A stretch of 19,332 nucleotides of DNA from Oscillospiraceae bacterium (GCA_015068175.1 SVLA01000020.1:1-19332), one strand, 5' to 3'. Shown: positions 1 to 6,726, numbered from the stretch's first letter. Program-made: numbers and translations. Notes: a model not told the origin generated them from the sequence alone.

Positions 1-841
1 CGGGAGCCACCCGGCGGGGGACCGGTTCGCCGGTGATGGGGGCGGTGTCGATGCGGCTTTCGCCCCGGACCACGGTGCCGTCCAGGGGGATCCGGTCGCC
101 GGGACGGATCAGCAGTTCGTCGCCGGGACGGGCCTGATGGGCGGGGACGGTCTCACCGGTGGCCAGGGTCACCACTTCCGGCCGCAGGTCCACGGCGTCC
201 ATGATCTGCTTGCGGCTCCGGGCCACGGCTTTTTCCTCGAAATATTCACCGATGCGGTAGAACAGCATGACGCCTACGGCTTCGGGGAATTCGGCAATGA
301 AAAATGCGCCCAGGGTGGCCACGCTCATGAGGAAATGTTCGTCCAGCACATGGCCCCGGACCAGATTTTGGCCGGCTTTCAGCAATACCTGGTGACCCAG
401 GAGCAGGTAGGCGGCCAAAAAGATCCCCAGGGGGATGTAGGGGATATGCAATGTGCTGAGGATCAGGCCTGCGGCGAAGAGCGCGCCGCCCAGGAGCAGA
501 TTTCGCAGATTGTGGTTTTTGGGGGCGTGGCGGTGTTCGTGATGATGGCCGCAGGCGCAGCCTTCGTGATCGTGATGGTGGTCATGGCCGCAGGCGCAGC
601 CTTCGTGGTCATGCTCCCGGTGGGGAGCCGAACCGATGGTGATGTCCGGCTCCGCCTGCCGGGCGGCAGCCAGGACCTGGGGCAGCAGGGCATCGGGATC
701 CTCAGCAGTCAGGTGGAGCTGCCGGGTGGCAAAAGCAATGTCGGCGGCGTGAACACCGGGGACCTGACGGATCTGCGCTTCCGCTTTGGCGGCGCAATGG
801 GCGCAATCCAGATTGCCCACGGTATAGATCTTGGTTTTCAT
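1..841 (-). CDS. cadA: Heavy-metal P1B-type ATPase (Zn/Cd/Pb export), N-terminal part, truncated by window edge
   Basis: The first 280 residues of a P1B metal-exporting ATPase; the rest lies beyond position 1. An HMA-type metal-binding domain comes first, with C13 and C16 in NLDCAHCA. The Asp before the first Cys is more typical of Zn/Cd/Pb pumps than of copper pumps (family knowledge). Next is a His/Cys-rich loop at about residues 74-105 made of a duplicated HDHEGCACGH unit, then hydrophobic helices (LLLGGALFAAGLIL and following) and the start of the actuator domain. That domain shows PGDRIPLDGTV and the TGE motif in PITGEPVPR near residue 270. The ATG at 841 has an AGGAGG site six bases upstream. 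A strong promoter and a possible operator lie directly upstream. The CPC metal-site motif and the DKTGT phosphorylation site are outside the window, so the metal specificity is inferred; zntA would be an equally valid name. Confidence 0.93.
   Translation of the reverse strand, partial: MKTKIYTVGNLDCAHCAAKAEAQIRQVPGVHAADIAFATRQLHLTAEDPDALLPQVLAAARQAEPDITIGSAPHREHDHEGCACGHDHHHDHEGCACGHHHEHRHAPKNHNLRNLLLGGALFAAGLILSTLHIPYIPLGIFLAAYLLLGHQVLLKAGQNLVRGHVLDEHFLMSVATLGAFFIAEFPEAVGVMLFYRIGEYFEEKAVARSRKQIMDAVDLRPEVVTLATGETVPAHQARPGDELLIRPGDRIPLDGTVVRGESRIDTAPITGEPVPRRVAP
545..622 (-). repeat. 39-bp tandem duplication encoding a His/Cys metal-binding loop
   Basis: Two 39-bp units at 545-583 and 584-622 share an identical first 24 bases on the + strand and then diverge. 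In protein they read HDHEGCACGH twice, giving a His/Cys-rich linker between the HMA domain and the first membrane helices of the ATPase. The near-identical DNA indicates a recent duplication. Confidence 0.85.
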
Positions 842-861
842 AAGGAGACCTCCTATAAACT

Positions 862-887
862 AACATATGAGCAAGTGTGCAAGTGTT
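862..887. promoter_or_regulatory. Candidate metalloregulator operator upstream of the ATPase gene
   Basis: An imperfect 26-bp inverted repeat with outer arms AACA/TGTT and inner TG/CA pairs, lying between the -10 box and the ribosome binding site. It contains an exact 8-bp tandem direct repeat, GCAAGTGT at 871-878 and 879-886. The TGAGCA element resembles ArsR/SmtB-type sites in general form (family knowledge). No regulator gene is visible in the window, so the assignment is inference. Confidence 0.4.
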
Positions 888-895
888 TTTCTTTC

Positions 896-924
896 AGTAT
901 ATACCCCATTGCTGCCCATGTCAA
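896..924 (-). promoter_or_regulatory. Promoter of the heavy-metal ATPase gene
   Basis: On the minus strand TTGACA (919-924) and TATACT (896-901) are separated by exactly 17 bp. Transcription would start near 889, just upstream of the candidate operator at 862-887. The ATPase therefore has its own promoter rather than depending on the hemolysin III gene upstream. Confidence 0.75.
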
Positions 925-938
925 GTCTGATTTGAGGA

Positions 939-1610
939 TCAAAGTGTGTAGAAAAAGATGCTGATAAATTGCAGCGCAGAACCCAGTACCACGAAAATAT
1001 GGAACACGCTGTGCATCCACTTCTTTGTCTTTCCCAGGCCGTATAATACGGCGCCGATGGTATAGGCGATCCCCCCGGCCAGAAGGAAGCCAAATCCGGC
1101 CCCATCCAGGGCAGCCATGGCCTGCGGCGCAAAGGGCAGGATGGCCCATCCCATACCGATGTAACAGACCATGGAGAAGACCCGGTACTTTTTCAAATCG
1201 ATGGCGGTGAGCGTCACGGCCAAAGCGGTCAATCCCCATTCCAAAGAAAAGAGGCCCCAGCACAAACCGGGATCGGTCCGATGGATCCCGGCCAGCAGTA
1301 CAGCCGAATAAGTGCCGGCAATAAGCAGATAAATGGTGCAATGATCCAGCACCTGCATTACTTTTTTCGCCGTGCCGGGCCCCAGGCCATGATAGACGCT
1401 GGACATGGTATACAGCAGGATCATGCTGATGCCATAGATCAGGCAACCCGCCAGGGCAAGACGGCTGCCGTGACCCAGCGCCTTGAGGATGCACAGCGCG
1501 GCGATCACCACAGCCATGCCGCCGCCGACAATGTGAGTTACAGTATTCATGGTTTCTTCAGCTTTGGAATAGACCGGAAGGAGCCGGTCGGAAAGTTTTG
1601 TGCGTTTCAT
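939..1610 (-). CDS. Hemolysin III / PAQR family membrane protein
   Basis: 223 aa, about seven hydrophobic helices, the usual size for bacterial hemolysin III (YqfA/YplQ-like) proteins. The conserved metal-site pattern of the PAQR/CREST superfamily is present: SVYH with H74, LDH with D89 in the third conserved helix, and HSVFH with H200 and H204 near the C terminus. The family consists of integral membrane proteins thought to be metal-dependent hydrolases or receptors; the name hemolysin is historical and the role here is unknown. The start MKRTKLSDRL at 1610 is chosen because a TATAAT box lies about 30 bases upstream; an upstream in-frame extension to 1775 would cross that promoter. M21 (MNTVTHIVGG) is a weaker alternative start. 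The gene precedes the metal ATPase on the same strand but that gene has its own promoter. Confidence 0.9.
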   Translation of the reverse strand: MKRTKLSDRLLPVYSKAEETMNTVTHIVGGGMAVVIAALCILKALGHGSRLALAGCLIYGISMILLYTMSSVYHGLGPGTAKKVMQVLDHCTIYLLIAGTYSAVLLAGIHRTDPGLCWGLFSLEWGLTALAVTLTAIDLKKYRVFSMVCYIGMGWAILPFAPQAMAALDGAGFGFLLAGGIAYTIGAVLYGLGKTKKWMHSVFHIFVVLGSALQFISIFFYTL

Positions 1611-1641
1611 CCACAGCACCGCCTTTTTTGGGGATGCGCTT

Positions 1642-1669
1642 ATTATAGCGCAATGTACGCCAAAGAAAA
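1642..1669 (-). promoter_or_regulatory. Promoter of the hemolysin III gene
   Basis: A perfect TATAAT (1642-1647, minus strand) lies about 30 bases upstream of the start at 1610. The -35 region is weak: TTTTCT at 1664-1669 with 16-bp spacing is the best match. It faces away from the lysine riboswitch promoter at 1743. Confidence 0.55.
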
Positions 1670-1742
1670 CCGACCGTGGGATGGAGGGGCGTCGACGGTC
1701 AGGAGAATGGGGTCCTACTGCCGGGAGAGGATAAACTGGGGA

Positions 1743-1771
1743 TTGACAAAAGGGAGGGAAACGTGTAGAAT
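1743..1771 (+). promoter_or_regulatory. Promoter of the lysine riboswitch-lysA unit
   Basis: TTGACA (1743-1748), a 17-bp spacer, then TAGAAT (1766-1771). Transcription would start near 1778, immediately before the riboswitch aptamer. Confidence 0.82.
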
Positions 1772-1780
1772 ACACACAAC

Positions 1781-1945
1781 CATGGCTGAGGCGCGAGGTC
1801 CATCAGTATCGTTCCGGTTTGGCAATTGCCGGGGCAGGAAAGGGGACATCGCCGAAAAATGCGTTGCTTGCCAAAGGGCGCGTTTTGGGCCTGCACGGAA
1901 TACGTGCAGGACTGTCGTTCGAAAGAACGGAGTGCTGACCGGGGG
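1781..1945 (+). ncRNA. Lysine riboswitch (L-box) aptamer
   Basis: Conserved L-box blocks appear in the right order. GAGGCGCGA is at about 1788. CAGTATC follows at about 1804. GGGGACATCGCCGAA is at 1842-1856. TTGGGCCTGCAC leads into the hairpin CCTGCAC/GTGCAGG (1890-1896 with 1904-1910). ACTGTCGTTC-GAAA-GAACGGAGTGCTGACC carries the last hairpin, CGTTC/GAACG (1916-1920 with 1925-1929). These match the known B. subtilis and E. coli lysC leaders from memory. The closing helix P1 is weak: GGCTG against CTGACC needs a bulged A and a U-U mismatch. Position before a DAP decarboxylase gene, with a terminator immediately after, supports lysine sensing. Confidence 0.88.
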
Positions 1946-1959
1946 ATGTGGACGGTGTC

Positions 1960-1995
1960 CGCCCTGTGTCGCTTTGACATGGGGCGATTTTTATT
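1960..1995 (+). terminator. Riboswitch-controlled intrinsic terminator
   Basis: An 11-bp stem (1960-1970 with 1976-1986, including two G-U pairs), a five-base GCTTT loop, and ATTTTTATT after it. It lies between the L-box aptamer and the lysA ribosome binding site. Lysine binding is expected to favour this hairpin and stop transcription before lysA (mechanism inferred from the class). Confidence 0.87.
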
Positions 1996-2014
1996 GAGAA
2001 AAAGAGGTAACCGT

Positions 2015-3283
2015 ATGAAAAAGACACCATTCCTGACCCTGGAGCAGGCCCGGCAGATCAGCCGGGAGATCCCCACCCCCTTCCACATTTATGACGAGGC
2101 CGGCATTCGCGCCAACGCCCGGGCCCTCCATGCGGCTTTTGCATGGAACCCTGGGTTCAAGGAATTCTTCGCCGTGAAGGCCACCCCCAACCCCTATATT
2201 CTGCAGATCCTCCATGAGGAAGGCTGCGGCTGTGACTGCAGCAGCTACACCGAGCTTCTGCTCAGCGAAGCCGTGGGCATCACCGGCCGGGAGATCATGT
2301 TCTCTTCCAATGTGACCCCGGAGATGGATATGCGGAAGGCCCTGGAACTGGGGGCCTACATCAATCTGGACGATTCCACCCATGTGGATTTTTTGGAACG
2401 GATCTGCCAGGGGCAGGTGCCGGAGACGGTGTGCCTGCGGTACAATCCCGGCGGCTCCTTCTCTCTGGGCAACACCATTATGGATATGCCCCGGGATGCC
2501 AAGTACGGCATGACGGAGGATCAGATGGCCGGCGCCATCAGCCGGCTCATGAAGCTGGGCACCAAGCATTTCGGCATCCATGCCTTCCTGGCCTCCAATA
2601 CCACCACCAATGAGTATTACCCGGAGCTGGCGGCCATTCTGTTCCGGCTGGCGGTGCGCCTGCGGAACGCCACCGGGGCCCATATTGCCTTTGTGAATCT
2701 GTCCGGCGGCATCGGCGTGGATTACCGGCCGGAGCAGCCCCGGAATGACATTGCCGTCATCGGCGAGGGCGTCCGGCAGCGCTATGAGCAGATCCTGATC
2801 CCGGAGGGCATGGGGGATCTGTCCATCTTCACGGAGCTGGGTCGGTTCATGCTGGCGCCCTATGGCCACCTGGTGTCCTCGGTGCTGCACAAGAAGCACA
2901 TTTACCGGGAGTATGTGGGTCTGGATGCCTGCGCCGCCAACCTGATGCGGCCGGCCATGTACGGCGCTTACCACCACATCACGGTGCTGGGCAAGGAAGA
3001 TGCGGCCCCGGATCATGTTTATGATGTCACCGGCGGTCTGTGCGAGAATAACGACAAGTTTGCGGTGGACCGGAGTTTGCCCAAGGTGGAGATCGGGGAT
3101 ATTCTGGTGATCCACGATACGGGCGCCCACGGATTTTCCATGGGTTACAACTATAACGGCAAGCTGCGCTCGGCAGAAGTGCTGCTGCAGCCGGACGGCG
3201 GCTTCAAGCTGATCCGCCGGGCGGAGACTCCTGCGGACTATTTTGCTACATTCGATAGTTCGGAATTTCGGTTCAATTCGTAA
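2015..3283 (+). CDS. lysA: Diaminopimelate decarboxylase (last step of lysine synthesis)
   Basis: 422 aa, a normal length for LysA. A fold-type III PLP decarboxylase that converts meso-diaminopimelate to L-lysine and CO2 in the cytoplasm. The N-terminal alanine-racemase-like barrel carries the PLP lysine K55 in FFAVKATPNP and the glycine-rich phosphate site LSGGIGVDYRP (229-239). ELGR (274-277) follows, and the C-terminal domain has C343-E344 in LCENNDKFAVDR and Y378 in HGFSMGYNYNG. The usual HIGS stretch reads HAFLAS instead, a variant I associate with clostridial enzymes. The start ATG at 2015 has an AGAGGT site and lies after the riboswitch terminator; a longer open frame upstream runs through the riboswitch and is not coding. 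The riboswitch makes lysine synthesis the likely role over other PLP decarboxylases. Confidence 0.95.
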   Translation: MKKTPFLTLEQARQISREIPTPFHIYDEAGIRANARALHAAFAWNPGFKEFFAVKATPNPYILQILHEEGCGCDCSSYTELLLSEAVGITGREIMFSSNVTPEMDMRKALELGAYINLDDSTHVDFLERICQGQVPETVCLRYNPGGSFSLGNTIMDMPRDAKYGMTEDQMAGAISRLMKLGTKHFGIHAFLASNTTTNEYYPELAAILFRLAVRLRNATGAHIAFVNLSGGIGVDYRPEQPRNDIAVIGEGVRQRYEQILIPEGMGDLSIFTELGRFMLAPYGHLVSSVLHKKHIYREYVGLDACAANLMRPAMYGAYHHITVLGKEDAAPDHVYDVTGGLCENNDKFAVDRSLPKVEIGDILVIHDTGAHGFSMGYNYNGKLRSAEVLLQPDGGFKLIRRAETPADYFATFDSSEFRFNS

Positions 3284-3353
3284 TTTGTGCAAAGTATATA
3301 AAAAACGGCGTGAATTTTCGGCACCTGAAAAGGCCCTCGGACACAAAATTTTC

Positions 3354-3382
3354 ATGCTACAGCGCTTTTGATGTGCTATAAT
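3354..3382 (+). promoter_or_regulatory. Promoter of the CBS-domain gene
   Basis: A perfect TATAAT at 3377-3382 preceded by TGC, an extended -10. No good -35 is present (ATGCTA at 17-bp spacing). It sits about 95 bases after lysA and indicates that the CBS gene is transcribed separately. Confidence 0.6.
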
Positions 3383-3431
3383 GAGTATGGGCAGTGAAAA
3401 AGCCCAAAGCCAAGCGCAAAAAGGAGTCAGT

Positions 3432-3845
3432 ATGAATAATATTTTGTTTTTTCTAACACCCAAGGCCATGTGCGCCTTTTTGTACGATGATTATACCATG
3501 CGGCAGGCATTGGAGAAGATGGAATCCGCCGGCTATGTGACCCTCCCCATCCTGAACAAGCGGGGCGAGTATCGGGGGACCCTCAGCGAGGGTGACCTGC
3601 TGTGGGGATTGAAGAATCTGTGTTACATGGATATGCGGCAGGCGGAGGCTCATCGGATCATGACCATCGCCCACCGGCGGGACTATCAGCCGGTGCGGGT
3701 CACCGCTTCCATGCAGGACCTGGTGGAGCGGGCGAAAAATCAGAACTTTGTGCCGGTGGTGGATGATTTCGGCAGTTTCATCGGCATCGTGACCCGCAGC
3801 GCCATCATCAAATACTGCAGCGACCAGCTCTTCCCGGAGGACTGA
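3432..3845 (+). CDS. Tandem CBS-domain protein
   Basis: 137 aa containing essentially only a pair of CBS motifs: residues about 12-62 (DDYTMRQALEKMESAGYVTLP, ending GTLSEGDLLW) and about 75-130 (PVRVTASMQDLVERAKNQNF, ending GIVTRSAIIKYC). CBS pairs bind adenine nucleotides. Stand-alone Bacillota proteins of this size, such as CbpB/DarB, bind cyclic-di-AMP and control (p)ppGpp synthesis or pyruvate carboxylase (family knowledge; not shown here). The ATG at 3432 has an AAGGAG site five bases upstream; an earlier in-frame ATG at 3381 overlaps the -10 box and is rejected. No enzymatic or DNA-binding domain is attached. No terminator is visible before the next open frame. Confidence 0.85.
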   Translation: MNNILFFLTPKAMCAFLYDDYTMRQALEKMESAGYVTLPILNKRGEYRGTLSEGDLLWGLKNLCYMDMRQAEAHRIMTIAHRRDYQPVRVTASMQDLVERAKNQNFVPVVDDFGSFIGIVTRSAIIKYCSDQLFPED

Positions 3846-3880
3846 CCCACAGCGCCCCACTTCGTCAATAATCAAGCAGG

Positions 3881-4081
3881 ATGGGCGCACAGACCATCCA
3901 GTACCCCTACGGAACCCACACCACCATCGAATATTCCCTGACCTATACCGGCTTCAAGGAAGATATCGTTGTGTCCCGGTACACCGGCGAGGATATGACT
4001 GTTTCTTATACCATGGACATATTTGGTACCTTCCGTGCCTCTAAAATCACTATCGGGAGAGATGAATATGAGCAAGAATAA
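3881..4081 (+). pseudogene. Short open frame, possible Rhs/YD-protein remnant
   Basis: 66 codons. The pattern YPYGTHTTIEYSLTYTGFKE followed by DIVVSRYTG resembles a segment found upstream of the YD repeats in large clostridial Rhs-like secreted proteins, where an EYxLxxxxxKEDIVV pattern is common (recalled, unchecked). No signal peptide, no clear ribosome binding site and no YD repeats are present, so this looks like a broken piece rather than an intact gene. It ends 14 bases inside the next gene, so the two could be translationally coupled. A real small protein of unknown function is the alternative. Confidence 0.35.
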
Positions 4082-4499
4082 ACTGAGATTTGTTTTGGTG
4101 CTAATCTGGATATCGTGTTTGATTGTATTGCTTCTTGCGGATGCGCTAATATTAAGTCATCCAACCCAAAATGGTTTGTATGCCCCCCATCGCTTGGTGC
4201 TTCCGTCCCCTGAAATTGCCATGTCTATACCAGAAGATATGTCCAGAGCCGATGTGATCAATATCCTTGGTTATCCGACAGGTTATGATCCGTCAACTTC
4301 TTCTGCGCAGGTCTATTGGGATCTTCAATTTGGTTACCGACTCCGAAGCATATGGACATCTTCGGGATATTGGAACTATTTTTCTGGTCAGCAGGAACAT
4401 TATTCTTGGCTCATTCTTCCCGGAATTATGCTTTTGGTCGCAGTTATTGAAATTATTGTTTACCTCGTCATCTCTAAGGAACAATCTGGCAGTAAATAA
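4068..4499 (+). CDS. Small two-helix membrane protein, unrecognised
   Basis: 143 aa. The first membrane segment is at about residues 6-28 (LRFVLVLIWISCLIVLLLAD) and the second at about 115-137 (WLILPGIMLLVAVIEIIVYL). The roughly 85-residue middle domain is probably outside the cell and includes a short SRADVINILGYPTG stretch, a pattern seen in SmpA/BamE-like or lipoprotein folds in general, though I do not assign it. GGGAGAG precedes the ATG at 4068. Base and codon use is visibly AT-richer than the neighbours (many TTT, ATT and TTG codons), which suggests transfer. Its start lies inside the Rhs-like remnant; in Rhs loci a small gene following the toxin tip is often an immunity gene, but that is speculation here. 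Confidence 0.65.
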   Translation: MSKNKLRFVLVLIWISCLIVLLLADALILSHPTQNGLYAPHRLVLPSPEIAMSIPEDMSRADVINILGYPTGYDPSTSSAQVYWDLQFGYRLRSIWTSSGYWNYFSGQQEHYSWLILPGIMLLVAVIEIIVYLVISKEQSGSK

Positions 4500-4637
4500 A
4501 TGCTTTTGCCACCATATTGCTATGAATGATGTGGGAGATGGGGCAGGAAGGTCATATGTGCTGCGGCTGACCACCGCATAAGCACCGGAAGATCGGAAAC
4601 GTGCCCGGTTGCAAGGTCAAACACAAGCGTTGTCCCT

Positions 4638-4676
4638 CCCGCCCCCGGCGGTAAGCCGGGGGCGGGTTACTTTTTT
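4638..4676 (+). terminator. Intrinsic terminator
   Basis: A perfect 12-bp GC-only stem (4638-4649 with 4655-4666), loop GGTAA, then TTAC and six T. It separates the small membrane protein from the XRE-regulator operon. The 140 bases before it (4500-4637) show no gene that I can support. Confidence 0.88.
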
Positions 4677-4677
4677 G

Positions 4678-4706
4678 TTGCAAAAATGGCCGGGAGGTGT
4701 TAAAAT
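4678..4706 (+). promoter_or_regulatory. Promoter of the XRE regulator / folate operon
   Basis: TTGCAA (4678-4683), a 17-bp spacer and TAAAAT (4701-4706), directly after the preceding terminator. A TTGGAGGG ribosome binding site precedes the ATG at 4734. Confidence 0.68.
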
Positions 4707-4733
4707 AACATCAGTATACCTTGGAGGGAACCT

Positions 4734-5402
4734 ATGGACGGCGAGAAACTGAAAAATCAGATCGGTAAAAATATTACTGCCCATCGCAAGCGCTGTGGCC
4801 TGACCCAGGCCGGTCTTGCGGAAAAACTGAATTACACCGATAAGGCCGTGTCCAAATGGGAACGGGGCGAGTCGGTCCCGGACGTCATGACCCTGATGCA
4901 GTTGGCGGCCCTTTTTGAAGTGACCGTGGACGACCTGCTGGCCGATCCCAACAAACTGCCGGAGGATGCCACCCGGGTCCAGCAAGCCATGGAAAAAGTG
5001 GTGGAAAAGACCCTGAAACGGAAGGCCAACAAAAACATCATCCTGGGCCTTTCGTCCCTGTTGGTGTGGTCCGTGGCCCTGGTGATCTATGTGGTGCTGG
5101 GCAGTTTCGGCCTGGAGCAGAGCGCTCTGGCATTTTTGTTTGCTATTCCTGCCAACGCCATCGTGCTGCTGAGCCTGCGGTCGGCATGGCATGACTTCCG
5201 CTGGAACAAAGCGTATATTTCCGCTATCGTGTGGGGCTGTCTGCTGAGCTTCCACATTACGGTGCTGGTATTGGCCAACGTGAATCTGTGGCGGGTGTAT
5301 CTGCTGGGCATCCCCGGCCAGATCGCCGTACTGTTGTGGTTCCGGATGTTCCGTTCCGGAAAGTCGGAGGAGAAAGATCATGGACAAGCAGACCCTGCGT
5401 AA
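4734..5402 (+). CDS. XRE-family HTH regulator with C-terminal membrane domain
   Basis: 222 aa. Residues 7-70 form a Cro/C1-type helix-turn-helix: LTQAGLAEKLNYTDKAVSKW, continuing ERGESVPDV, with VSKWERG as the recognition-helix signature. A charged linker (about 75-100) follows, then four hydrophobic segments at about 102-123, 130-149, 160-182 and 187-205. This places the DNA-binding head in the cytoplasm next to the membrane, a layout common in Bacillota whose signals are mostly unknown. Its last 23 bases overlap the following cyclo-ligase gene, so the two are almost certainly co-transcribed and translationally coupled. It may control its own operon, but no operator is evident. Confidence 0.88.
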   Translation: MDGEKLKNQIGKNITAHRKRCGLTQAGLAEKLNYTDKAVSKWERGESVPDVMTLMQLAALFEVTVDDLLADPNKLPEDATRVQQAMEKVVEKTLKRKANKNIILGLSSLLVWSVALVIYVVLGSFGLEQSALAFLFAIPANAIVLLSLRSAWHDFRWNKAYISAIVWGCLLSFHITVLVLANVNLWRVYLLGIPGQIAVLLWFRMFRSGKSEEKDHGQADPA

Positions 5403-5913
5403 GCAGATCCGGGAGAAAAAACGGGCCATGACCCCGGCCCAGATCGAAGAGAAAAGCCGTATTCTGGGGGAGCTGTTTGTGCAGACCGAGGAATACCGCC
5501 GGGCCGTCACCATTTACGGATACCTGCCCTACAACCAGGAAGTGCGGACCGTGGCCATGTTGGAGCAGGCACTGCGGGACGGCAAAAAGGTGGCGGTGCC
5601 CAAGTGCTACGGCGATGAGATGCGCTTCATCTACATGGAGGATCTGTCTGCGGTGGCCCCGGGTTATGCCGGGATCCCGGAGCCGGTGGCCGATGGGCCC
5701 GTGGCCCAGGACGGGACCGCCCTGGTGCTGATGCCGGGGTTGGCTTTTGATCCCCAGGGTCATCGGATCGGTTACGGCGGCGGATTTTACGATCGCTTTC
5801 TGGCCCGGGAACCGGGTCATCCCACCCTGGCCCTTTGCTACGATTTTCAGATGCTGCCCCAACTGGACACGGAGGAATTCGACATCCCCGTGGACCGGGT
5901 GCTGTGGGCGTAA
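5380..5913 (+). CDS. fau: 5-formyltetrahydrofolate cyclo-ligase
   Basis: 177 aa, a typical size. It catalyses ATP-dependent conversion of 5-formyl-THF to 5,10-methenyl-THF, returning the storage folate to the one-carbon pool in the cytoplasm. The diagnostic motif GYGGGFYDRFL is at 131-141. The basic N terminus (KQTLRKQIREKKRAM) and the ligand-binding stretch VAVPKCYGDEMRF also fit the family. The ATG at 5380 lies within the end of the XRE gene, after a GGAGGAGA site. The next gene starts 9 bases after its stop codon with its own AAGGAGG, giving a compact operon. Confidence 0.93.
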   Translation: MDKQTLRKQIREKKRAMTPAQIEEKSRILGELFVQTEEYRRAVTIYGYLPYNQEVRTVAMLEQALRDGKKVAVPKCYGDEMRFIYMEDLSAVAPGYAGIPEPVADGPVAQDGTALVLMPGLAFDPQGHRIGYGGGFYDRFLAREPGHPTLALCYDFQMLPQLDTEEFDIPVDRVLWA

Positions 5914-5922
5914 GGAGGCACT

Positions 5923-6537
5923 ATGCACATCCCCAAGGGAACCACGGCCCAACTGGAGCTGGTGACATTCCGGCAGGCCCTGGCGGCGGCCAACACCCCC
6001 AGCGCGGACTATGACATCGAAAAGTGGCTCTATGCCCCCAATTTTTACTCGGAATATCGGTACATCCTGGGCACCAGGGGCAAAAAGCCCCTAATCTGTA
6101 TCGGCATCAATCCGTCCACGGCGGAGCCGGACAATCTGGACAACACCCTGAAGTCCGTGGAGCGGATCGCTCTGGGCAACGGATTTGACAGTTTCATCAT
6201 GTTCAACGTCTACGCCCAACGGGCCACGGACCCGGATACCATGGAGCGGCAATGCAACGACCGGCTCCACAGAGAAAATCTGGAAGCCTTCCGCTATGTG
6301 CTGTCCATCTCCGAAAATCCGGCGGTCTGGGCCGCCTGGGGCGCCATTATCGAAAAGCGGGACTATCTGACCCGGTGCGTCCGGGACATGGTGGCGGTGG
6401 GGCAGGAGTACGGCGCAAGCTGGTACTGCGCCGGGGCCATCACCAAAAAGGGCCACCCCCATCATCCGCTGTACCTGCGGAAGGATGAAAAGATCCGCCC
6501 CTTCAATATCGAAGGGTATCTGGCCGGGAGGGACTGA
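5923..6537 (+). CDS. DUF1643 family protein
   Basis: 204 aa. The family signature is clear: PLICIGINPSTAEPDNLDNT at 56-75 followed by VERIALGNGFDSFIMFNVYA and QRATDP. DUF1643 proteins are widespread in bacteria and phages; the fold is related to uracil-DNA-glycosylase-like or nucleoside-processing families by some predictions, but no activity is established and I do not assign one. No signal peptide or membrane helix is seen, so it is probably cytoplasmic. AAGGAGG precedes the ATG. It is the third gene of the operon, and the next gene's ATG starts one base after its stop codon. Confidence 0.85.
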   Translation: MHIPKGTTAQLELVTFRQALAAANTPSADYDIEKWLYAPNFYSEYRYILGTRGKKPLICIGINPSTAEPDNLDNTLKSVERIALGNGFDSFIMFNVYAQRATDPDTMERQCNDRLHRENLEAFRYVLSISENPAVWAAWGAIIEKRDYLTRCVRDMVAVGQEYGASWYCAGAITKKGHPHHPLYLRKDEKIRPFNIEGYLAGRD

Positions 6538-6538
6538 A

Positions 6539-6715
6539 ATGGAAGAACGGGATTGCGAAACCTGCTGGTATTACGATTATGATGAGGAATACGACGAGTA
6601 TTACTGCATGATGGACCTGGATGAGGATGAGTTTGGCCGATTCCTGGCCAGCGGGAAGAATAAATGCCCCTACTATCGCCAGGGCGATGATTATACCCTG
6701 GCCCGGAAGCAATAA
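6539..6715 (+). CDS. Small acidic cysteine protein, DUF6472-like
   Basis: 58 aa. Three or four conserved cysteines flank a Tyr/Asp/Glu-rich core: DCETCWYYDYDEEYDEYYC, then MDLDEDEFGRF, then CPYYRQGDDY. The CxxC plus C...C layout suggests a small metal-bound fold. This matches the small clostridial family I know as DUF6472; no function is known. The start is the ATG at 6539, one base after the DUF1643 stop codon, with GGGAGG upstream; an earlier in-frame ATG at 6485 would lie inside the DUF1643 gene and lacks a site. Last gene of the operon, followed 12 bases later by a terminator stem. Confidence 0.8.
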   Translation: MEERDCETCWYYDYDEEYDEYYCMMDLDEDEFGRFLASGKNKCPYYRQGDDYTLARKQ

Positions 6716-6726
6716 GAAACAAAAAA

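Noticed and set aside
1743..2014. T-box leader upstream of lysA
   Set aside because: No AGGGTGG-type T-box sequence or specifier stem; L-box blocks fit instead.
1826..2014. N-terminal extension of LysA by 63 codons
   Set aside because: The extension lies within the riboswitch and its terminator, and the ATG at 2015 has a good ribosome binding site.
4267..4581. Overlapping open frames in the AT-rich segment
   Set aside because: They lack ribosome binding sites and lie out of frame within the two-TM gene, which has a coherent hydrophobicity pattern.
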